From Clostridia bacterium (lineage in GTDB: Bacteria > Bacillota > Clostridia > Oscillospirales > Acutalibacteraceae), in assembly GCA_900764115.1 (NCBI GenBank), contig CAAFMR010000216.1:1-9766 (forward strand): a stretch of DNA of 9,766 nucleotides, given 5' to 3'. Positions 7,763 through 9,766 of this stretch are shown here, piece after piece; position 1 is the first letter of the stretch; each line of letters opens with the position of its first letter. The notes below the pieces were generated by a model that was given only the letters and a program-made list of their open reading frames with translations, did no database searches and had not been told where the DNA came from. Made by a program: the position numbers and the translations under genes.

Positions 7763-8260
7763 ATGGATCTGAACGGACACTGGGACGGTGCCTGGCGGCT
7801 GCCGGGAGAAACGGCGTGGCGGCAGCTGGAAACGGCAGAGGCCGTCAACACCCGGGAGTTTACCGCCGCCGGTACGGAGAAGGATCCGGTGCTGATCTTT
7901 GAGGGACTGGATGTATATGCGCAGGTTTACCTCAACGGACAGAAGTTGGGGGAATGCGACGATATGTTCATCCCGTGGGAGTTCCCGGTGGCGGGGCTGT
8001 TGCGGGAGGGTGTTAACCGGCTGGAGGTACGGTTCACCTCCCCGGTGACGGCGGTGCAGGATAAACGGGAGCGCTGGGGCGCTTTCACGTTGGAGCGGCT
8101 CTATACCCGGCGGCTGCAATGCACCTATGGCTGGGACTGGGTGGAGCGGCTGGTGACGACGGGCATCTGGAAACCAGTGCGGCTTTTGACGGATGCCCCC
8201 GCGACCGGGCTTCGGGATGTGTATGTATATACCGACTGCCTGACCCGTTACGGGGCATAG
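7763..8260 (+). pseudogene. N-terminal fragment of the disrupted GH2 gene
   Basis: The ATG at 7763 to the TAG at 8258-8260 gives 165 residues covering most of the GH2 sugar-binding jelly roll and the first strand of the next domain. It ends RYGA, and homologous sequence resumes in the same frame right after the stop (VGIELTAQ). The fragment has no catalytic residues and would not be active alone. Confidence 0.75.
8258..8260 (+). other. In-frame amber codon in the GH2 pseudogene
   Basis: TAG interrupts one continuous GH2 frame. A single C-to-T change from CAG (Gln) would explain it. The three intact genes in the window all end in TGA. Confidence 0.85.
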
Positions 8261-9120
8261 GTGGGTATCGAGTTGACGGCTCAGGGTAGCTGCAACGGTT
8301 CCTGCCGACTGACGGTGGAGCTGCGTGATCCGGAGGGTATATCGGTGCATCGGGAGAGCCAGCCGCTGCGGGAACCGGTGTTCACTCGGACGGTGAGTGT
8401 CCCGGATGCGCGGCTATGGTATCCCAACGGCTACGGCGCACAGCCACTGTATACCCTGCTGGTGGAGTTGGCATTGCCGGACGGCAGCGTGCAGAAACGG
8501 GAGATCCCCTTCGGTATCCGCACGGTGACGGTGTGGCAGGCGGCGGATGCGCCGGATAGTGCGTATGCAGCCCGGTGTCGGGCGCTGCAACAGTGTTCCT
8601 ATCTGGAATCTGCCTATGCAGGGCGGCTGGATCGCAACGAGACCTTTTCCGGCTTCACCGTCCTGGTGAACGACACCCCCATCTTCTGCATGGAGGCGGA
8701 CTGGGTGCCCACCGAGCCGTTCCCGTCGGCGGAGCAACCGGAAAAGGTGGAACGGCTGCTCACCTTAGCCCGGCAGGCGAGAGTCAATATGCTCCGGGTA
8801 TGGGGCGGCGGACTGTTTGAATCGGAGCAGTTTTATACCCTGTGCGACCGGCTGGGGATCCTGGTGACGCAGGATCTTTTGATGGCGTGCGGCTCCTATC
8901 CGGAGGAGGACGCCCACTTCATGGAGTTGCTGGGTCAGGAAACGGAGCACGCCGCCCGGCGGCTGCGCAATCATCCGTCGCTGGCGTGGTGGTGCGGCGA
9001 CAACGAGAATGGCATCGACGGCACAGAGCAGGAACCGTATAACGGTCGGCGGGCGGCGCTGGAAATCGCAGCGCCGGTGCTGCGGCGGTTGGATGGGCGG
9101 CGGATGTTTCTGCCCACCAG

Positions 9121-9125
9121 CCCCC
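9121..9125 (+). other. +1 frameshift in a C-run
   Basis: The five-C run after AG should be four to join LPTSP to YGGDRFAS. The frame moves from 2 to 3 here. Confidence 0.8.
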
Positions 9126-9323
9126 TACGGCGGCGACCGGTTCGCTTCTGCCACCGTGGGGACGACCCACAATACGAAATTCCTGGGAGCGCTGTTCCGG
9201 TATATCCGGGAGGAACCTCTGACGGATTATACCGTCTATATTCAGGCGCAACTGTCCCGTTTCAATGCGGAGCTGCCGGTGATGGGGGCCGCCGGGGCAG
9301 ACAGCCTGTCCCGGTTTATGACC

Positions 9324-9326
9324 GGG
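9324..9326 (+). other. -1 frameshift in a G-run
   Basis: A fourth G would turn RFMTGRI into RFMTGEDIYGADET. The frame returns from 3 to 2, compensating the upstream +1 change. Confidence 0.75.
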
Positions 9327-9529
9327 AGGATATTTACGGCGCGGACGAGACCATGTGGAAATGCCATTCCAAAGGCAATCCGGCGTTGGGCGAGGATGCC
9401 CTGTACGGCTCCATGTGGCAGATGGCGGAGAAGATATATGGCAGCTTCCGGGATGGCGCTGACCGGCTCCATAAGATAGAATATCTGCAATACGACTGGA
9501 TTCGCCTGTCGCTGGAGGCCTATCGGCGG

Positions 9530-9540
9530 CATCGGGTTTC
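9530..9540 (+). other. Third frame break, frame 2 to frame 1
   Basis: The sequence LSLEAYRRH in frame 2 continues as GFTAGALFWMYND in frame 1. Either one base is missing or two are extra at about nt 9532-9535; the exact site cannot be fixed without a homologue. Confidence 0.75.
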
Positions 9541-9766
9541 ACGGCGGGGGCGCTGTTCTGGATGTATAACGATTGCTGGCCGGCGGCGTTGAGTTGGTCG
9601 TTGGTGGATTATTACGGCTGCCCCAAGGCGGGATATTACAGCTTTGCCCGGGCGGATCGCCCGGTGCTGGCAGCGATCGACCCGTCGGACGGCTGTTATC
9701 GGGCAACGGTGTGCAATCTGCATTCCCGACCGGTCTCCGGGACGGTCACGGTGTCGAGGATCGACG
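9538..9766 (+). pseudogene. C-terminal fragment of the disrupted GH2 gene (frame 1)
   Basis: After the third frame break, frame 1 reads FTAGALFWMYNDCWPAALS, then SLVDYYGCPKAGYYSFARA and the start of a C-terminal beta-sandwich. It continues open to the window edge. This is the typical end of the GH2 TIM barrel and shows that the gene once extended well past nt 9592. Confidence 0.8.

Larger units (their letters stand above)
8261..9592 (+). pseudogene. Central fragment of the disrupted GH2 gene (frame 2), with an out-of-frame stretch inside
   Basis: This frame runs from right after the TAG to a stop at 9590-9592 (443 codons). A GTG abuts the stop codon, but there is no good ribosome binding site, so it is unlikely to be a real gene start. 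Residues up to LPTSP and from GED-IYGADETMW onward are GH2-like. The stretch at nt 9126-9323 is nonsense here but reads correctly in frame 3 (YGGDRFASATVGTTHNTKF). The last about 17 codons before 9592 are also out of frame. Confidence 0.75.
7763..9766 (+). pseudogene. Second GH2 beta-mannosidase-like gene, multiply disrupted and 3' partial
   Basis: Read across its breaks, this is a GH2 enzyme distinct from the intact neighbour. It has a jelly roll (FEGLDVYAQVYLNGQ; YGWDWVERLVTTGIWKPV), the LWYPNGYGAQPLYTL segment, NMLRVWGGGLFE, an acid/base Glu in WWCGDNEN (codon 9005-9007), a probable nucleophile Glu in SRFNAELPVMG (codon 9270-9272) and a late FWMYNDCWPA segment. Four lesions break it: TAG at 8258-8260; one extra C in the C-run at 9121-9125; one missing G at 9324-9326; and a frame break near 9530-9540. 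The VPG-to-NE part of the N-terminal domain also seems absent. The frame at nt 9538-9766 stays open and runs off the window. The three genes upstream show no such damage. Real decay is the simplest reading; local consensus errors are the alternative. Confidence 0.82.

Noticed and set aside
8258..8260. TAG as a pyrrolysine or reassigned sense codon
   Set aside because: GH2 enzymes are not known to use pyrrolysine, and three further frame breaks in the same gene make decay or error a simpler explanation.
9121..9326. Programmed ribosomal frameshifting
   Set aside because: Two opposite shifts plus a third would be needed, and none of the sites has a recognisable slippery sequence with a downstream stimulator.

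Overview
The window is a high-GC, Gram-positive-style segment, most likely from a gut member of the Clostridia (Oscillospiraceae/Ruminococcaceae-like). That guess rests on composition, AGGAGG-type ribosome binding sites, and a surface protein combining InlB-type B-repeats with discoidin-like domains and a C-terminal membrane anchor. No marker gene fixes the taxon. All genes lie on the + strand.

Region by region: (1) nt 3-4328 is the 3' part of a very large cell-surface protein, open at the left edge. It has five InlB/Listeria-Bacteroides-type repeats, five F5/8C(discoidin)-like modules, a C-terminal beta-rich domain, a Gly/Ser-rich linker and one transmembrane helix with a short basic tail. 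Its first two units are a 717-nt-period duplication with stretches of near-identical DNA. (2) nt 4329-4410 holds two mutually exclusive GC-rich hairpins. (3) nt 4411-5397 encodes a DUF1861-family protein, a predicted beta-propeller related to glycosidases. (4) nt 5398-5568 is a leader with a plausible sigma-A promoter and a long-range inverted repeat overlapping the ribosome binding site. (5) nt 5569-7746 encodes an intact glycoside hydrolase family 2 (GH2) beta-mannosidase-like enzyme with both catalytic glutamates. (6) From nt 7763 to the right edge lies a second, divergent GH2 beta-mannosidase-like gene that is broken. It has an in-frame TAG, a +1 and a compensating -1 change in homopolymers, a third frame break near the 3' end, and apparently a missing N-terminal segment.

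Together the genes look like part of a glycan-use locus. A surface protein with possible carbohydrate-binding modules would bind substrate, and the DUF1861 protein and GH2 enzymes, which lack visible signal peptides, would act on imported beta-linked (perhaps mannosyl) oligosaccharides in the cytoplasm. The substrate is inferred. The clearest oddity is the cluster of disabling lesions in the second GH2 gene next to three clean reading frames, which suggests real gene decay or a local consensus problem. I found no RNA gene, CRISPR array, transposase or phage gene, and no convincing new defence or mobile system.
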